The position numbers and the translations under genes are program-made. Source: an uncultured Pelagibacteraceae bacterium (GTDB taxonomy: Bacteria; Pseudomonadota; Alphaproteobacteria; Pelagibacterales; Pelagibacteraceae). Taken from it: a DNA stretch of 36,982 nt. Below, one piece after another: positions 9,413-17,718 of this stretch. Positions within the stretch are counted from its first letter, which is position 1, and each line of letters opens with the position of its first letter. The stretch spans positions 1 through 36,982 of the forward strand of contig CACJRJ010000015.1 of assembly GCA_902595725.1 (NCBI GenBank), read 5' to 3'. The notes under the pieces are model-generated. The model was not told the origin of the DNA, ran no database searches, and saw only the letters and a list, made by a program, of their open reading frames with translations.

Positions 9413-9451
9413 TTAAAAAAAATCAGGCGACCTTTTTTTGGCCGCCTGATT
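9413..9451 (-). terminator. Stem-loop with U-run after the Ehu-type binding-protein gene
   Basis: On the minus strand the arms at 9440-9451 and 9421-9432 form a twelve-pair stem (one G-U pair) with a seven-A loop, followed by a U-run read from the A-run at 9415-9420. This is the shape of an intrinsic terminator, but it lies between the binding-protein gene and its permeases. Partial termination or 3'-end protection would give more binding protein than permease. Confidence 0.8.
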
Positions 9452-9470
9452 AAATAAATGTATTTTTATA

Positions 9471-10316
9471 CTATTTAGTTGAGCAAGCCCACTCAGTAGT
9501 CATATCAGGAGGAGGTAATTGAGCTTTATCATACCCATACTTACCAGCTCTCTCTAACATTTTACCTGGATTAGCCATAACTTTAGCTAAAGCAGCGTTG
9601 AAAGCTTGTCTAAACTCTTCGTCACTTTTTCTAAAACCAATACCTACTACGTTTACAGTTTCTTTAGGCATTAATTTAGGATCTGTAACTTCAAATGCAC
9701 CACCTGTTTTTTCTTCATGCTCTTTTGCACCAAAGAAAGTTTGTACAGCAGCATCAGCTCTTCCTGCTTTCATTGCAGCTAATATTCCAACTTCACCTTC
9801 AACTAATAACATTTGGCTATCTGGAACACCAAATTTTTTAGCTGCTTCAACAGTATTGAAACCAGCACCTGTTACTAGTGTAGCACCCGTATCAATAACA
9901 TCTTGATAGTTATTAATATTTTTAGGATTACCTTTAGGTACTAGCATTGCGTCACCAAAAACTCCTATAGGATCAGAAAAATTGATGTTTGCACATCTAC
10001 TTTTTAAAATATACATACCACCAGTTATCATGTCTGATCTATTGGCATTAATACCAGGAATTAATCCAGACCATTCGAAAACCTTAGTTTCATGCTCTGT
10101 AATTCCCATTTCTTCTAGCACTGTTAAAGCGATCATATTAACGAACCCTAGTGCTTCACCATTGTCTCCAGCGTACGCCCACGGCACAGCTGTACCAAAT
10201 CCTAGTCTTAATTTATGTCCATCTGCTAATCTTTGAGTTAGTGTTGCAGCACTCACTGAAGAAACACTAAAAAGAATAACAAAAAGAACAGTAAAAGTTT
10301 TAAATAATCTACTCAT
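9471..10316 (-). CDS. ehuB: Periplasmic binding protein, EhuB-like (family 3)
   Basis: A 281-residue solute-binding protein with a clear signal peptide (cleavage likely after residue 23, VSSVSA). Segments GLIPGINANRSDMITGGMYI, RCANINFSDP and LVPKGNPKNINNYQDV closely resemble EhuB, the ectoine/hydroxyectoine receptor, although the co-transcribed ureohydrolase argues for a guanidino compound or diamine instead. It is the first gene of the transporter operon. The Shine-Dalgarno GAGAGG lies eleven bases before the ATG and is stronger than at most genes nearby. An AT-only inverted repeat touches it, and a terminator-like stem-loop follows the stop codon. A C-terminal Cys and the Cys in RCANI could form a disulfide. 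Confidence 0.88.
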   Translation of the reverse strand: MSRLFKTFTVLFVILFSVSSVSAATLTQRLADGHKLRLGFGTAVPWAYAGDNGEALGFVNMIALTVLEEMGITEHETKVFEWSGLIPGINANRSDMITGGMYILKSRCANINFSDPIGVFGDAMLVPKGNPKNINNYQDVIDTGATLVTGAGFNTVEAAKKFGVPDSQMLLVEGEVGILAAMKAGRADAAVQTFFGAKEHEEKTGGAFEVTDPKLMPKETVNVVGIGFRKSDEEFRQAFNAALAKVMANPGKMLERAGKYGYDKAQLPPPDMTTEWACSTK

Positions 10317-10333
10317 AGTTTATTTCCCTCTCA

Positions 10334-10357
10334 TTAAATTTATTTTAAATAATTTAA
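10334..10357 (-). promoter_or_regulatory. AT-only inverted repeat abutting the ehuB-like Shine-Dalgarno
   Basis: A 24-base near-perfect inverted repeat in the 5' leader of the binding-protein gene: eleven-base arms (outer TTAAAT/ATTTAA, inner TATTT/AAATA) with a single central A and one bulged A. It ends one base before GAGAGG. It could be an operator or an RNA stem that controls access to the ribosome site. AT-only repeats also arise by chance in this genome. Confidence 0.35.
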
Positions 10358-10372
10358 CTAGAAAAATGGATA

Positions 10373-10386
10373 TTTGTATACACAAA
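10373..10386. promoter_or_regulatory. Possible operator TTTGTATACACAAA
   Basis: An inverted repeat with arms TTTGT and ACAAA around four bases, centred on TATAC, sits 57-70 bases upstream of the ehuB-like start. The form resembles sites of FCD-type GntR regulators (TTGTATACAA-like), but no such regulator gene is in the window. Confidence 0.3.
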
Positions 10387-10429
10387 ATTATTTTTTCAAT
10401 CAGAGGTTGACTAAAGGAAAATAAAAAAA

Positions 10430-11209
10430 TTATTGGGATACTTGAATTTTATCACCAACATTTATTTTTCCATCTTCTAAGACGCTTAAATAAATTCCCA
10501 TATCAAAATGATTATAAGTTTTTTTTAGAGATTGAAGTAAATTTAATGAATTATCATCAGTTTTTGGTTTTAAATTTATAGCTACACATCTTGGAATATT
10601 TTTTTCTACTTTAAAAGAAATATTATTAATTTTTATAACTTTGCCTATCCAATTTCTTTCTTCACCTGCTTCTAACCCTTCAAAGTAAAAATTACCTCTG
10701 AATCTTTCAAACTCAACTTTTTCATTAATTTTTTTTTCAAAATCTCTAACAGTATTTAAGTTTATTAATGATATTGAATTAAAAATATTATTGGAATGAG
10801 AAGTATCAAAAAATGGAAATTCAGTATTTTTTAAAAGAAAAATAGGTTTTGCTAAAGAACTTTCTAATTCAATTAATTTTTCTGAAAGTTTAATTCTTTC
10901 TTCGTTAATATCTGGTGATATTGAAATTATTTCCTTTCCTTTAAGATTTAAAGAAAGTTTGCCTTGTTCATAGATAAAATTATATTTATTTAATACAGGA
11001 GAATTTTTTAAAGTTAATAAATTATTTAATTTTCTATCATTGGGATTTATTTCCATAGATTTTGCTTTTTCTAAATCAACTCCTCTAGAAAATGCAAATA
11101 TCCTATCATTAAGCATTCCTAATTCTTTTTTCACATTACAACTTTCAATGCTTTGAGATGACAAAGTTTTAACTGGACAATAATAAATAAATGAAACTGA
11201 GCAATTCAT
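10430..11209 (-). CDS. MOSC-domain protein
   Basis: A 259-residue protein with an N-terminal MOSC_N beta-barrel (FIYYCPVKTL, then DRIFAFSR near residue 36) and a C-terminal MOSC domain with RFRGNFYFEGL, W-x-GKVIKIN and PRCVAINLKP, whose Cys corresponds to the conserved cysteine of molybdenum-cofactor-sulfurase C-terminal domains. Such proteins bind sulfurated molybdenum cofactor or act in mARC-type N-hydroxy reductions. I prefer the ATG at 11209, which leaves a four-base gap after the dioxygenase gene and has AAGGAAAG upstream; a GTG at 11242 would add eleven unlikely residues. It is the final gene of a run with a dioxygenase and a FadN-type enzyme. Specific function unknown. Confidence 0.8.
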   Translation of the reverse strand: MNCSVSFIYYCPVKTLSSQSIESCNVKKELGMLNDRIFAFSRGVDLEKAKSMEINPNDRKLNNLLTLKNSPVLNKYNFIYEQGKLSLNLKGKEIISISPDINEERIKLSEKLIELESSLAKPIFLLKNTEFPFFDTSHSNNIFNSISLINLNTVRDFEKKINEKVEFERFRGNFYFEGLEAGEERNWIGKVIKINNISFKVEKNIPRCVAINLKPKTDDNSLNLLQSLKKTYNHFDMGIYLSVLEDGKINVGDKIQVSQ

Positions 11210-11213
11210 AATA

Positions 11214-12041
11214 TTAATACTTTCCTTTTTTGGTTGCCCCACTATAAAATATTTTTGATAATTCGTCCTTTGCCTTATTCCATGATTTTATATCCTCTTT
11301 AGTCATAAGACCTTTGGGAATATTTGAATATTCGTGAAATTTGTGAGTATCTTCTCCTCTTGCTTTTTGAACATATATTTTTCCAAGTACTTGGTCTACA
11401 TTACTTCCTATATAGCTTTGAACTACAAATCCTATTCTTCTATCATTGCTTCTATTTAAACCTGAGCCATGAACTACAGTTGGGTGGTGTAATGACATTT
11501 GACCTGCTTTTAAAACTACAGGATCTGTTTCTTCTATTGGTACATTTTCAATTGTTTGTCCTCTGGTAAGTAAATTATCTTCATCAAATTTTTGTTCGTG
11601 ATTTTTTAAATCTTCCTTATGAGATCCGGGCCACATTCGCATACATCCATTTTCTTCATTCGAATTAGTTACTGCTATCCAGGCTGTCACCCAGTTGTGG
11701 GGTTCAAGACCTATATATTTTGCATCCTGATGAAAACTTACAAAACCTTTTTCATTAGCATTTTTAATAAAAAGTGTTGTTCCACAAATAAGAATATTTT
11801 TACCAATAATACTTTCGACAGCATCTAAAACTTTATTATTAAGACACACATTGTTTAAAACAGGAGAGATCATATGGACATAATTACGTCCTAGCCCCTC
11901 AAGAGCATTTGGCCATTTTTTTTCAATAGTTTCTATTTCTTCTCTAATTTCATTAGCTTCTTGAATTGAAAGTACGTCGATTGGAGCAATATAGCCTTTC
12001 TCATTATAGAATTTTATCTGTTGATCAGACAAGTTAGTCAT
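11214..12041 (-). CDS. Phytanoyl-CoA dioxygenase (PhyH) family protein
   Basis: A 275-residue Fe(II)/2-oxoglutarate dioxygenase. The facial triad is visible as His104 and Asp106 in FHQDAKY and His191 in VVHGSG, with Arg197 or Arg201 as 2-oxoglutarate ligand; NGCMRMWPGSHKED at 131-144 is a PhyH hallmark. Members hydroxylate varied small molecules (phytanoyl-CoA, ectoine, phosphonates), so the substrate cannot be named. It starts one base after the stop of the large hydroxyacyl-CoA dehydrogenase gene, suggesting a shared oxidative pathway in which hydroxylation precedes or prepares chain shortening. EctD activity was considered because of the ectoine-type genes nearby, but this protein lacks the EctD signature region as I know it. 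Confidence 0.85.
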   Translation of the reverse strand: MTNLSDQQIKFYNEKGYIAPIDVLSIQEANEIREEIETIEKKWPNALEGLGRNYVHMISPVLNNVCLNNKVLDAVESIIGKNILICGTTLFIKNANEKGFVSFHQDAKYIGLEPHNWVTAWIAVTNSNEENGCMRMWPGSHKEDLKNHEQKFDEDNLLTRGQTIENVPIEETDPVVLKAGQMSLHHPTVVHGSGLNRSNDRRIGFVVQSYIGSNVDQVLGKIYVQKARGEDTHKFHEYSNIPKGLMTKEDIKSWNKAKDELSKIFYSGATKKGKY

Positions 12042-12042
12042 T

Positions 12043-14265
12043 CTAATTTACTAAAAGTTTACCTGTATTTAAAGTATGTTTAATTCTTTCTTGAGTTTCT
12101 TTTGTTTCTATTAGTCTCATAAAAGAATCTAATTCTAATTTGTATAATTCGTCTTCTGAAAGAGTTTTGTTTATTGTTGTATCTCCTCCACTTAAAACAT
12201 TTGCTAATTCTGAACCAACCTTCATACCATGATCTAATATAATCTTATCGTTATATAATTTCTCTAAAACTTTTATCATTTTTTCCTTAAGAGGTTTTCC
12301 AGATAAATTAAACGAACATTCTTTTGGAGGTGTAAAATCTTTATTTTCTAATATTATTTTTTTTGAAACTTCAAACAAACTGTTTCTATTCATAACTTTT
12401 TTATCTTCTGGTCTTAAAAATTTTAGTGGTTCAGCTTCAACTGTTGAGGTAGCTGTAGTTCCATAACCAATAATATTAAATACTTTTAAAGGAGCAAAAT
12501 CAGGATCTTTTTTAGCTTCTGGTGTTTGAGACCATCTCCATAAAACTTCTTTACATCCTCCGCCAGCTGGCACGAGACCCACTCCCGCTTCAACTAAACC
12601 CATTACAATATTTGTATGCGATACTACAAAATTTGATTGGATGGCTACCTCTTCTCCTCCTCCTAAAACCAAACCAGATGGAGCTGAAATAACAGGATGA
12701 TCTGAATATTTTAAATGCTTACAGGTTTCTTGAAAATATTTAATAAATTTTTCTATAGATTTAAAATCACCTTTGTCTGCAAAATTCATAGTATAAGTTA
12801 AATTTACACCTGCGGAAAATTGCATGCTTTCATTTATAATTATTAAAGGTTTATCAGTTGCATTTTTTAATGCATCCATAGAATCGTAGTCTAAAGCACA
12901 AGCTTTTGTAGTAAACTCAACAATATTGAAGTCTTTAAATCTATAAATTTCAGCAGATTTATTTTTATCAACTTTAATTGCTTTCGGTTTAATTTTTCCT
13001 AAAGTTTCAATATTTGTATACTGTTGTCTTTCACCATAAAAATTTTCATCTTTTGATTTTGATAAATTTTCTAAGAATTTATTATTCTCAAAACTATCAA
13101 TACGATTAAAGAAATTTTTAACTCCAATTGATTTTAACATTTCAAATGGACCCATAGCCCAATTAAAACCAAGACGCATAGCTTCATCAATATCATTAAA
13201 TTTATCTGTGATACCGGGAACTAATGATGATGCATATTTTATTATTTGTGAAATCACTGACCATGCGTACTCTCCATACTTATCTTTTCTATTAATTAAT
13301 AAGTTTAGATTTACAGTATCAATGCCAAGATCAATTTTTTTTGAAGCGGAATACTCGCCTGTTTCAAGATTAATCGCTTCTAATATTTTTTGATTGTTTT
13401 GCTTATTCATTCTATAGAAACCACCTTTGCCTTTTCTTCCTGTATAACCTGTTTGAATTAATTTTGAAATTAATGGGATTTCTTTAGCAACTAATTGAAA
13501 AGGATCATTTTCTGAAAGTTCTTTTATAAAACTTTTTAAAACATCAGCCATTAAATCTATACCGATCAAATCATACAGACCAAATACTCCTGTTTTTGGT
13601 ATTCCCATAGGTCGACCAAATACTGCATCCGCCTCCTCAATTGATAATTTCCTTTTAAAAGCTTCTGTCATTGCTATCTGCATTGCAAAAACTCCTACTC
13701 TATTTCCTAAAAAACCTGGAGTATCATTACAAACTATTGCACCTTTTCCTAGTTCTTGTTCACAAAATTTTTTTAAAGAATTAATTTTATCAAGGTCATT
13801 ATTTTCATTTTTTACAATTTCTAATAATCCCATATAACGAACTGGATTAAAGAAGTGTGTAATACAAAAATCTTTTTTTTCTTGATTTGTTAATTTTTCA
13901 GATAAAATTTTTATAGGTATTGATGAAGTGTTGGATGAAACAATTGCACCTGTTTTTCTTGATTTAAAAATTTTTTCATAAATATTATGTTTGATATCAA
14001 TTCTTTCAACAACTGCCTCTACTACCCAATCAGCATCTTTCACTACATCAAAATCATCATTTATATTCCCAACATTAATATTATTTATTTTTGACTTATC
14101 TATTAACAATGGAGGTCTAGATTTGTGTATTTTTTCCCTAGCTTTCTCTGAAATTTCTGTTTTTAAATCAAGCAATGTCACAGGAATATTTGCGTTGCAT
14201 AAATGAGCTGCAATACCGCTTCCCATTGTCCCTGATCCTATAATTACAACTTTTTTTATTTCCAT
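12043..14265 (-). CDS. fadN: 3-hydroxyacyl-CoA dehydrogenase/enoyl-CoA hydratase fusion, FadN type
   Basis: A 740-residue two-domain beta-oxidation enzyme with the dehydrogenase first and the hydratase last, the FadN order and the reverse of FadB/FadJ. NAD-binding GSGTMGSG is at residues 10-17, SNTSS at 111-115, catalytic His137 in HFFNP and Glu149 in GLLEIV; a second dehydrogenase C-terminal domain follows (GPFEMLKSIG). The hydratase/isomerase part begins near residue 440 and contains SAGVNL and APSGLVLGGGEE, which form the oxyanion hole. It would hydrate an enoyl-CoA and oxidise the 3-hydroxyacyl-CoA. It lies 49 bases after the PotC-type gene and leads into the PhyH and MOSC genes. No acyl-CoA dehydrogenase or thiolase is adjacent, so the chain it acts on is unknown. 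Confidence 0.9.
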   Translation of the reverse strand: MEIKKVVIIGSGTMGSGIAAHLCNANIPVTLLDLKTEISEKAREKIHKSRPPLLIDKSKINNINVGNINDDFDVVKDADWVVEAVVERIDIKHNIYEKIFKSRKTGAIVSSNTSSIPIKILSEKLTNQEKKDFCITHFFNPVRYMGLLEIVKNENNDLDKINSLKKFCEQELGKGAIVCNDTPGFLGNRVGVFAMQIAMTEAFKRKLSIEEADAVFGRPMGIPKTGVFGLYDLIGIDLMADVLKSFIKELSENDPFQLVAKEIPLISKLIQTGYTGRKGKGGFYRMNKQNNQKILEAINLETGEYSASKKIDLGIDTVNLNLLINRKDKYGEYAWSVISQIIKYASSLVPGITDKFNDIDEAMRLGFNWAMGPFEMLKSIGVKNFFNRIDSFENNKFLENLSKSKDENFYGERQQYTNIETLGKIKPKAIKVDKNKSAEIYRFKDFNIVEFTTKACALDYDSMDALKNATDKPLIIINESMQFSAGVNLTYTMNFADKGDFKSIEKFIKYFQETCKHLKYSDHPVISAPSGLVLGGGEEVAIQSNFVVSHTNIVMGLVEAGVGLVPAGGGCKEVLWRWSQTPEAKKDPDFAPLKVFNIIGYGTTATSTVEAEPLKFLRPEDKKVMNRNSLFEVSKKIILENKDFTPPKECSFNLSGKPLKEKMIKVLEKLYNDKIILDHGMKVGSELANVLSGGDTTINKTLSEDELYKLELDSFMRLIETKETQERIKHTLNTGKLLVN

Positions 14266-14314
14266 AAATGAAATGGTTTTTAACTTATAATAGTCTGTCT
14301 TGAAATGATAAAAT

Positions 14315-15196
14315 TTATCTTTGTTTGATTCCTCTTAATCTTTCAGATCTTCTTCTTAGCATCTCAACAGTTGTTAATAGGGCTATTGATAATGCTACTA
14401 AGCATGTTGCCATACATAAAATAACAGGGCTGGTTTCTTGACGCAGCCCAGCCCACATTTGTTTTGGTATGGTAATTTGTTCAACGCTACCAATGAACAT
14501 AACAATTACAACTTCATCAAAAGAAGTAATAAACGCAAATAATCCACCTGAGATTACACCAGGAAGAATTAGGGGCATAATAACTTTAAAAAAAGTTCTC
14601 ATTGTATCTGCTCCTAAACTTTGTGATGCTCGTATTAAATTGGTATCAAAACCAGTTAAAGTAGCAGTAACTGTGATTACAACAAACGGTGTTCCAAGAG
14701 CGGTGTGTGCTAAAATTAATCCTAGATATGTATGAGTTAACCCAATTTTCGAATAAAAGAAAAACATTCCTGCTGCAGTAATGATTAGCGGTACAATCAT
14801 TGGCGAAATTAAAATTGCCATAAGAACAGCTTTAAATGGCATATGTGGTCTGCTTAATCCTAACGCAGCAACTGTACCTAAAGCAGTTGCAAGAAGTGTA
14901 GCAACAATTCCAACAAAAAAACTATTTCTAGTTCCCAACATCCATTTATCAGTAACAACTGTTGTATCTCCTATGCTACTAATACCAACCATCTGCCTGT
15001 ACCATCTAAGAGACCAAGCTTCTGGCTCAAAATTCATAAATTCTCTAGTAAACTCAAAGAATGGTGATGCACTAAAAGAGAGTGGAAGAATTATAAAAAT
15101 TGGAGCAATTAAAAAGAAAAAAACAAGACCACAATAGGTTAAAAAAGAATAGTATCCTACTTTTTGTCCAGTTGTTGCATATGCGGGTAAAGCCAT
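14315..15196 (-). CDS. potC: Spermidine/putrescine-type ABC permease, PotC-like
   Basis: A 293-residue inner-membrane permease with six hydrophobic segments and a MetI-type coupling loop (QSLGADTMRTFFKVIMPLIL), ending the transporter operon. It pairs with the larger PotB-like permease, which ends two bases before its start region. The segment FITSFDEVVIVMFI is typical of PotC. Substrates in this family include polyamines, GABA-like compounds and other cationic solutes, so the name marks family rather than proven substrate. A long loop after the first membrane segment (residues about 47-80) is larger than in E. coli PotC. Confidence 0.87.
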   Translation of the reverse strand: MALPAYATTGQKVGYYSFLTYCGLVFFFLIAPIFIILPLSFSASPFFEFTREFMNFEPEAWSLRWYRQMVGISSIGDTTVVTDKWMLGTRNSFFVGIVATLLATALGTVAALGLSRPHMPFKAVLMAILISPMIVPLIITAAGMFFFYSKIGLTHTYLGLILAHTALGTPFVVITVTATLTGFDTNLIRASQSLGADTMRTFFKVIMPLILPGVISGGLFAFITSFDEVVIVMFIGSVEQITIPKQMWAGLRQETSPVILCMATCLVALSIALLTTVEMLRRRSERLRGIKQR

Positions 15197-15198
15197 AA

Positions 15199-16458
15199 TT
15201 ATCCTAATTTAATATTTTCTATTCCTACTATTTTATTATAAGCCCAATACAAAACAGTCATCATTGCTAAAAGTATAGCTCCCAACGAAGCACAAAGTCC
15301 CCAATTCAATGTTGTTTTTAAATGATAAGCAATCCAATTTCCTACCATTTGTCCATCCTTACCACCTACAAGTTCAGGTGTAATGTAGTATCCAATGGCA
15401 ATTATAAATACAAGCAAACACCCTGCGCTAACTCCTGGAATTGAATTTGGCATATAAATTTTATAAAATGCATGCATAGGAGAAGCTCCAAGATTTAAAG
15501 CTGCTCTCATATACGTTGGTGAAATAGTTTTCATTACGCTATACAAAGGTAAAACCATAAAAGGTAGTAGAATTTGTGTCATTACTATTACAACTGCTGT
15601 TTGATTATACATCAGTTGGAAGCGGTTCTCATCAGCGAGCAAATTTGACATAACCAATAGGTTATTCAGAACACCTTTTTGTTGTAACATGACCATCCAA
15701 GCAACAGTTCGAACTAGCAAAGAAGTCCAAAAAGGTAGTAAGACACATATCATTAAAAGATTGCTATATTTCATAGGCAATGTTGCAAGCAAATATGAAA
15801 TTGGATATCCCAAAAGTAAGCAAAACAATGTAACTAAAAGACTTACCTTAAAAGTCTTAATCCATGTTTTGTTGTAAATACGTCTATTTTCTTTTTGTTG
15901 AACTATGTTTTTGCTTGAATCATATTTTAAATCAACAGCGTTTAAATAATATCCCATTGTCGTAGGATCTACCATTTGTCCAAGAGCTAGCCAATATTCA
16001 GGGTCTGCCCATTTTTTATCAATAGCAATCATTTGCTCTTTGAAAGGACCTTCTTCAATTTTTTTAAATTTTCTTTTAGATTTCTTTAATAAACTTTTCC
16101 AACCAGATTTAGAATAATTCATTCTAGTACTTGCTTTACCAACTGCATAGCCTTCACTATTTTTTAATTCAAAAAACATTGTTTTGTATACTTCTTCTGA
16201 AGGAAGGCCTTGTCTGTCCCATTTTTTATAAACCTCAAAAGTTTTTGGGAAAACTGTATTAATTTGTCTGTCATCAACACTTCGAGCTAACATATCGCCG
16301 ATTGGAACTAAGAATGTAATTAAAATAAATGCCAAAAGTGGAAGTACTAATAAAAATGCTCTTATTTTATTTATACGTTCCGCTTTCTTAAGACTTACTT
16401 TTAATGGAATTCCATCGGTTGTTAATATTGGACCTGTTGATGTCTGGGTTTGATTCAT
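15199..16458 (-). CDS. potB: ABC permease, PotB-like with large periplasmic insert
   Basis: A 419-residue permease, about 130 residues longer than E. coli PotB. After the first membrane segment (roughly residues 33-53) there is a long charged, soluble segment to about residue 200, containing SKSGWKSLLKKSKRKFKK and several Trp; the usual five membrane segments and the coupling loop LNLGASPMHAFYKIYMPNSI follow. The insert should face the periplasm and may contact the binding protein. Similar long PotB forms are known in alphaproteobacteria. The gene is separated from the binding-protein gene by 87 bases containing a perfect stem-loop. Confidence 0.87.
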   Translation of the reverse strand: MNQTQTSTGPILTTDGIPLKVSLKKAERINKIRAFLLVLPLLAFILITFLVPIGDMLARSVDDRQINTVFPKTFEVYKKWDRQGLPSEEVYKTMFFELKNSEGYAVGKASTRMNYSKSGWKSLLKKSKRKFKKIEEGPFKEQMIAIDKKWADPEYWLALGQMVDPTTMGYYLNAVDLKYDSSKNIVQQKENRRIYNKTWIKTFKVSLLVTLFCLLLGYPISYLLATLPMKYSNLLMICVLLPFWTSLLVRTVAWMVMLQQKGVLNNLLVMSNLLADENRFQLMYNQTAVVIVMTQILLPFMVLPLYSVMKTISPTYMRAALNLGASPMHAFYKIYMPNSIPGVSAGCLLVFIIAIGYYITPELVGGKDGQMVGNWIAYHLKTTLNWGLCASLGAILLAMMTVLYWAYNKIVGIENIKLG

Positions 16459-16492
16459 AAAGTTATTTTATACAATAAAATTATTATACAAT

Positions 16493-16527
16493 AAAAAAAA
16501 AGGCGAGATAAAAATCTCGCCTTTTTT
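16493..16527 (-). terminator. Perfect stem-loop after the PotD-like gene
   Basis: GGCGAGAT (16502-16509) and ATCTCGCC (16514-16521) pair perfectly around AAAA, and flanking A and T runs extend the stem to fourteen pairs (16496-16527). On the minus strand a U-run follows, giving an intrinsic-terminator shape between the binding-protein gene and the permease genes. Confidence 0.85.
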
Positions 16528-16545
16528 AAATTATACTACGAATTA

Positions 16546-17607
16546 TTAGCTACCTTTCCAAGCACCAAATCTTTCGTGAACTTCTGCACCATTATCAGCC
16601 CACCAAACTGGGTCTCCTATTACAGCTCTTTTTAGAACTTTTGGAGTAGTTGGCATGTGAGGTAAGATATCAATATTACCACCTTCTTTTATGAACCAAG
16701 GTTCACCTTTTTTGATAATATCAATACTAGATTTTCTCATAGGACCGTATGGAATGTATTTAGCTTGTTCAGCATTTGACTCTGCTGTTGAAGCATGCGC
16801 CATGAACTCAAGAGCTTCAGCTTCATTTCCACCTTTGATAGCTACAAGATATTCTTGTTCAAGAACTGTAGCGTCCCAAATGTATTCGAAGTTTTTACCT
16901 TCTGAAAGGATAGCAGCACCAATTCTACCGTTGTAAGCTAATGCCATAACAACTTCACCGCTTGATACTAGCTCAAGTGGCTTAGAACCTGCTGACCAAA
17001 ATACAACATGATCTTTAATTGTATCTAGTTTTGCAAATGCTCTGTCTATTCCTTCAGGAGTACTCATTACCTCGTATACTTTGCTTGCTTTAACACCATC
17101 AGCAACTAGTGCCATTTCGATTAAAGCGTTTGCCCAAGTATGTATTCCTCTTTTTCCAGGAAACTTTTTAACATCAAAGAAATCTTTAATGTTTTTTGGT
17201 TTTTTCCCTGGGAACGCTGCTTTGTCATAAAATGCAGTGTAAGCCCAAAAGATTTGTGGAACAACACAGTCAGAAACTGGTGGTACTACCATATCATTGA
17301 TAAACTCACTTTGGTCTACTTTAACAAATAAACCTTCATCGCATCCTGTGATCGCTTGGTCTGGAAGTACGTCTACTACATCCCAAGTTACATTTCCTGC
17401 TTCCACTTGTGCTTTGATTTCTCCAAGACCACCATTGTAGTTTTCAACAGTAATCGAAGAACCTTTGCTATAAGTGTCTATGTAAGCTTTTTGTTGGCTG
17501 GCTGTGTAAGCACCACCCCAAGAAACGAAAGTTATATCTGCTATTGCAGATCCAACAAACGCCATTGAGATTAAACCAAAAAAAGCTGCTTTGATTGCTT
17601 TTCTCAT
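16546..17607 (-). CDS. potD: Periplasmic binding protein, PotD-like
   Basis: A 353-residue family 1 solute-binding protein with signal peptide (cleavage likely after GSAIA, residue 23). The mature N-terminus DITFVSWGGAYTASQQKAY and the segment WDVVDVLPDQAITGCDEG match alphaproteobacterial PotD-like receptors; two Cys (in TGCDEG and SDCVVP) probably form the disulfide seen in this group. It delivers a polyamine-like or other cationic solute to the PotBC permease. The ATG has a strong AAAGGGG Shine-Dalgarno, directly preceded by a perfect 20-base AT palindrome. It lies 111 bases after the ATPase gene, and a perfect stem-loop follows it, so its mRNA segment may be separately stabilised. Confidence 0.88.
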   Translation of the reverse strand: MRKAIKAAFFGLISMAFVGSAIADITFVSWGGAYTASQQKAYIDTYSKGSSITVENYNGGLGEIKAQVEAGNVTWDVVDVLPDQAITGCDEGLFVKVDQSEFINDMVVPPVSDCVVPQIFWAYTAFYDKAAFPGKKPKNIKDFFDVKKFPGKRGIHTWANALIEMALVADGVKASKVYEVMSTPEGIDRAFAKLDTIKDHVVFWSAGSKPLELVSSGEVVMALAYNGRIGAAILSEGKNFEYIWDATVLEQEYLVAIKGGNEAEALEFMAHASTAESNAEQAKYIPYGPMRKSSIDIIKKGEPWFIKEGGNIDILPHMPTTPKVLKRAVIGDPVWWADNGAEVHERFGAWKGS

Positions 17608-17619
17608 TTATTTTCCCCT

Positions 17620-17639
17620 TTAAATTAAATTTAATTTAA
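17620..17639. promoter_or_regulatory. Perfect 20-base palindrome before the potD-like Shine-Dalgarno
   Basis: TTAAATTAAATTTAATTTAA is a perfect palindrome in the leader of the binding-protein gene; on the coding strand it runs straight into AAGGGGAAAATAAATG. It may act as an operator, or pair in the mRNA next to the ribosome site. A chance origin in AT-rich DNA is possible. Confidence 0.4.
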
Positions 17640-17718
17640 GTTTTAAAGGCGAAAGTAAAACATAATTACTTAAAGACTGCAAAACGTTTTTTGATATATT
17701 TTTCCTAAATTTATTAGC

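Noticed and set aside
9598..10236. Two plus-strand ORFs opposite the ehuB-like gene
   Set aside because: They lie wholly within a clear binding-protein gene and show no recognisable motif or ribosome site.
11210..11242. GTG start for the MOSC protein
   Set aside because: It overlaps the dioxygenase gene and adds eleven residues before the domain; the ATG at 11209 has a better ribosome site.
11214..12041. Ectoine hydroxylase EctD
   Set aside because: It is a PhyH-family protein near ectoine-type genes, but I do not see the EctD signature segment and no ectABC genes are present.
14266..14314. Terminator between the PotC-like and FadN-type genes
   Set aside because: No G+C-rich stem or U-run pair is visible, so read-through is possible.
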